Below, piece by piece: positions 60,515 through 64,000 of a DNA stretch of 64,000 bases. This stretch comes from Plasmodium relictum (lineage: Eukaryota; Apicomplexa; Aconoidasida; Haemosporida; Plasmodiidae), in assembly GCF_900005765.1 (NCBI RefSeq), contig NC_041685.1, positions 1,223,099 through 1,287,098 on the forward strand, in the 5' to 3' direction. The notes under the pieces were generated by a model. The model ran no database searches, was not told where the DNA came from, and was given only the letters and a program-made list of their open reading frames with translations. How positions within the stretch are numbered: the first letter of the stretch is position 1; the number at the start of each line of letters is the position of its first letter. Both the position numbers and the translations under genes were made by a program.

Positions 60515-62256
60515 ATTACATATATTTAAAGATTACATATCTTTAATAATAAAGAATTTAGCTACATAGGAAAATAATACCTAGGATGTATTACAATATT
60601 TGGGAAAAGGATAGTATTATTTTTCCTGTTAATTATCTTTTTTTAAATTAAAATAACCTTTTTAAATAAAAATTTTTTATTATTATTTTTTTTTTATGTT
60701 TTGGGAGGATGATCAAACGAAGTAAATGAATTTAAAAAATCACTTTTTAAATTTGAAAAGAAGCAAGGTTTTCTTTTTTTGCAAATTTTTTTTTATATGA
60801 AAAAAAGAATTTAAAATTTTTTTTATGTATGTATATTTATGAATTACTATATTATATTGCAGAGAACAAATATATTACAGCAAAATGTTTTAAACATATT
60901 GCTTTTTCATCACTTAAAGTGTTTATCTGATGCTATGTTATTAACAATATGTATTAAAACATGCATAAATGTGTTAATTTAAAACTTATTAAACCTTTAA
61001 ATACTTTAAAAAAAAAAAATTTAACAATCAATTTAATAAACCAGTACCTTTATTAATATTAAATTTTAACTTGTATGAACATATTTTCTTTTTTTAATTA
61101 TAATTAGCTTTTTTATTATAGTTATATGTATAAATATGTAATAGTAACTATTAATAATTTTTTCTCTATTTTTATTGAAATATTATCATTTTCCTTTGAA
61201 AAAATATCTGTATGCATGTGCCCAATTCCATAATGAATTATAATTTATCATAGTTAAAATGTTAGTATGCGATAAATTTATTATATTATCAATAGAATAA
61301 AATTAAAATTATTATTGATAACTTTCATAATTTTTGCCTCATAGCATATTTTTTCTTTATAATTTTTATTATTAAATTAGAATTACCGATATATTTACAA
61401 ATGCTATAAATGTATACGTTCCTATCCTTTTATTTTTTTTTTCCTATCATTATTTTTTTATTCCAATTCATTTTTATTACATTATAATAATTTTTTTATA
61501 AAAAAATTTATGCATGCTTAGCATTTTAATTTCATTTCTACTTCTTCCTATAATTAAACATTTTACTACACATCATTATAGTGTCAAATTATAATAGAAA
61601 AAGTTATTATCGAATAAATTTATCATGAAATAAAAAACATCATCAATTGTACTATCTTAAAAATTTATTTAATATGATATATCTTAAAAATCTATAAATT
61701 TGCTATCATTGCATTTATAATTTCAATTATAAAGTAATTAATTTTATATTTTCTGTTTCTCTTTTCTATTGTAATAAGAATTAATAACATGTACATATAA
61801 TATTATGGGTAAGGGAACAATTTAAAATAATTAGCATTACTTATTCTATGAATATTATTTTTAATTTATTCTTTAGTTAAAATTTTATAATTTGAATTTT
61901 TAATTTTTTTATAAGGAAAATAAAATATTAGTAATATTAGTAATATTTGAAATTTTTGTTTTAAAAGAAATTATTAAAAAATATATTCAATAGTTAATAT
62001 TAAATATTTAATATATACATGTTCAACAATTTGTCAATCTATTCTATTTTATTAATATTAATGAATAACATTTTTATATATATTCTAAATGAAAAATTAA
62101 ATTAGATATTTTAAGGTAATTTTTTTTCTTGAATATTTTAACATTTGTTATTTTTATATAGAATTTTAAAATTTAAAATTTTTAATTTATTTTTTTTAAT
62201 GTTATTTATATTAATTATACCTAAAAATAAATAAATTTATATAAATAAAAAAAAAA
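60515..62256. other. AT-rich intergenic DNA, no gene seen
   Basis: No coding frame or LTR landmark. The right end is the upstream region of the exported-protein gene at 62257. Confidence 0.55.
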
Positions 62257-63055
62257 ATGGACATGAAAAGTAATAATATATCTAATATTGGTGTATATCC
62301 CGAATACCATACCCACATAGCTAAAGTTTTTATTACTACAGATATGTCAACTTTAAAAATATATAATAAAAAAGAGAAAAAAAATATAATATATTTTTCT
62401 ATAAATTTTTTTATATTTTCCCTTTTAATTTGGATATTACAATGTTCCAATACTGTAGGATAATAATAATACTTAAAAATATTTATATTTTTTTGTCATA
62501 ACTATTTTTATGAATTAAAACTTCATTAGAACAAAAGAAACCTTTTTTTTAATACTGAATATTTTTTTGTTATTTTAGTGGGATTCTTTTAGATCGTGGA
62601 ATTACAAAAATGACTCAAAAAGCGTACTAAATTTAGGAGCTAAAAGATCATTAGTCGAAAGTGAAGATGTAGAAAAACAAGCACACAAAAGATTAAAATT
62701 TTATAACGAACAAGATATAATAAGAGAAAATTTAGAATCAGAAAGTGAGAAAAATGAAATAGAGGGGAAAATAGATTCAGAAAAAGGAAATGAAATAGAG
62801 ACAATAGAAAAAAGTAAAATAGAAAAATTTAAGGAGAGAATTTTAGGAAGATGCCAAAATTATTTAAAATTAATTTTCTTGGTTATCACTTTTCTCCTAT
62901 CGTCTTCTTCATTAGCATTAATTATAGATGATTATATTAAACCTAATGCTTTAGGATTTTCTTATGCTATTATGTTAGCTAATATATCCGTTTTAATATT
63001 CTCATCCATTTTATTTTCTGATCAAATCAAAAAAAAATATAAAAAAAAATCATAG
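62257..63055 (+). CDS. Plasmodium exported protein, two exons, PEXEL, two TM
   Basis: The spliced model is exon 1 62257-62454 (66 codons) and exon 2 62579-63055 (158 codons plus stop), 224 residues. The donor is GTAGGATAAT and the acceptor TTATTTTAG, phase 0. Exon 1 ends with a recessed hydrophobic segment (IIYFSINFFIFSLLIWILQC, about 44-63). An internal Met (MSTLKIYNKKEKK) could be the true start. Exon 2 opens WDSFRSWNYKNDSKSVLN and has the PEXEL RSLVE at 89-93. A Glu/Lys-rich spacer follows, then a membrane pair near the C-terminus (LKLIFLVITFLLSSSSLALI; then FSYAIMLANISVLIFSSILF) and a Lys-rich tail. This is the layout of small subtelomeric Plasmodium fam-type exported proteins, expected in the membrane of the infected cell or its parasite-made compartments. 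The family name cannot be fixed without a search. Confidence 0.85.
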
Positions 63056-63378
63056 ATAGCTTTTCAAATTAAAATCATCGTACAACAGTAAGAAGAAATA
63101 TATAATATAAGATTAAAAGTATCCTAAATGTTACTGCAGCTATATGTTATTAACTGTCTCTTCGATGATATATAAAAAGTATTAAGATAACAATTTTATA
63201 AAGAACATTTAGAACAATCTTCATCTATTTTGTTTATTATAAAAATATTTGTTAAATGAATACTAATGGTCTATAAGTTACATTACATAACAAGAGATAA
63301 ATAGTTTATTTCATGAAAAAATTATAACTTTTTAAATAAAAATATTCTATTTCTTTATTTATATTATTCTTAACATAC

Positions 63379-64000
63379 TGATTTATTAATTGCCCGTTTA
63401 ATGACTTTGCTAGAGTATTAAACAAACAAATTAATAAAGAGCATGTATAACTAAGTATACGTTTATATATATATATTCGTTTTTATTATATATATATATA
63501 CTGTTTTCTTATGATGCATAATATTTAATTGAAGTTAAATTTTACTACATCTTTTAATAAACTTATTAACAGTTATAAATGAGTTTTTATTTACAAAGAA
63601 TTAATATCTTCTTTTAATTAAAAACATACAATTAATTTATAACAATTTATTAAGTCAAAATTTTATGATATTCAATGTTATTTCAAAAATATACATTGAA
63701 TAATACATAAATATTTCTCTTATCTCTTAAGTTTTAATAAGTTAACATTTCTTTCTTTTAATTTTTATTTACACTAAAAATTAAAACATAACATAACATA
63801 ACATAACATTCATTCTTTTAATTTTTATTTACACTAAAAATTAAAACATATTATAACATAACATTTCTTCATAAAACTCTCCTCAAAAAAAAAAAACTTT
63901 ATATATAAAAAAAAAATATTATTAATTTTTTTTTTATAATTACAAAGATGTATATATATATTAATAAACAAACAAAAAAAAATAATTTTATATTTTTTTT
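63379..64000 (-). repeat. Group A LTR, cut by the window end
   Basis: It starts TGATTTATTAATTGCCCG and follows the A order up to the AACAAACAAAAAAAAATAAT block. The 5' hairpin would lie just beyond 64000. Whether it is solo or belongs to an element cannot be told. It contains a 60-bp tandem duplication (63747-63866). Confidence 0.82.
63747..63866. repeat. 60-bp tandem duplication with AACAT microsatellite
   Basis: CTTTTAATTTTTATTTACAC recurs exactly 60 bases apart (63755 and 63815), together with the following CTAAAAATTAAAACATA. The first unit ends in an AACAT pentamer run (about 63785-63809). The duplication lies inside the A LTR and is not seen in other A copies in the window. Confidence 0.85.

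Noticed and set aside
1-64000. Telomere repeats, centromere, rRNA or tRNA genes
   Set aside because: No CCCTRAA-type array, no cloverleaf with tRNA consensus blocks and no rRNA sequence was found. The AT-rich gaps lack the single sharply bounded near-pure AT block of a Plasmodium centromere.

Overview
The window is extremely AT-rich, with long poly(A)/poly(T) tracts and sparse two-exon genes whose first exon ends in a hydrophobic segment and whose second exon opens with an RxLxE (PEXEL) export motif. It also holds one very long coiled-coil reticulocyte-binding protein. This is Plasmodium, and the setting is subtelomeric. Many Ty3/gypsy-type LTR retroelement remains are present. Such elements are known from avian malaria parasites (P. 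gallinaceum / P. relictum group) and not from the mammalian species, so an avian Plasmodium is the best inference. No telomere repeat array is visible, so the chromosome end itself is not in the window.

Layout. 1-14135 is a retroelement graveyard. It holds one two-LTR Ty3/gypsy fossil (3021-8723, minus strand), then a stack of solo and nested LTRs. I sorted these by eye into groups A to E (my labels). 14136-20517 is mostly empty AT-rich DNA with two small two-exon genes on the minus strand. 20963-26370 is a second cluster of broken element pieces (LTRs of groups C and D, an RT piece, integrase pieces). 28670-29466 and 40306-41245 are tryptophan-rich exported-protein genes on the minus strand, separated by gene-free DNA with scattered solo LTRs. 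43810-46040 is a decayed STP1/SURFIN-like gene split by a group C LTR. 46200-49110 is more LTR debris. 50028-58186 is a complete two-exon reticulocyte-binding protein gene on the plus strand. 59341-60514 holds tandem LTRs. 62257-63055 is another PEXEL protein gene. 63379 to the window end is an LTR that runs off the edge.

How the genes fit together. The live genes are a typical subtelomeric host-interaction set: an invasion ligand (RBP) and several proteins likely exported into the infected, nucleated erythrocyte. Three minus-strand genes share an identical 64-codon exon 1 layout, with a phase-0 intron and a nearby export motif, which points to one duplicated gene family. The retroelements are all fossils here.

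The most unusual signal is structural. In all LTR groups the 3' end is a near-palindrome, and a second hairpin sits at the 5' end (clear in A, B, D and E, decayed in C). The stem sequences differ between groups while pairing is kept. The LTR groups are also inserted into each other in both orders, and several solo LTRs keep perfect 5-bp target duplications.
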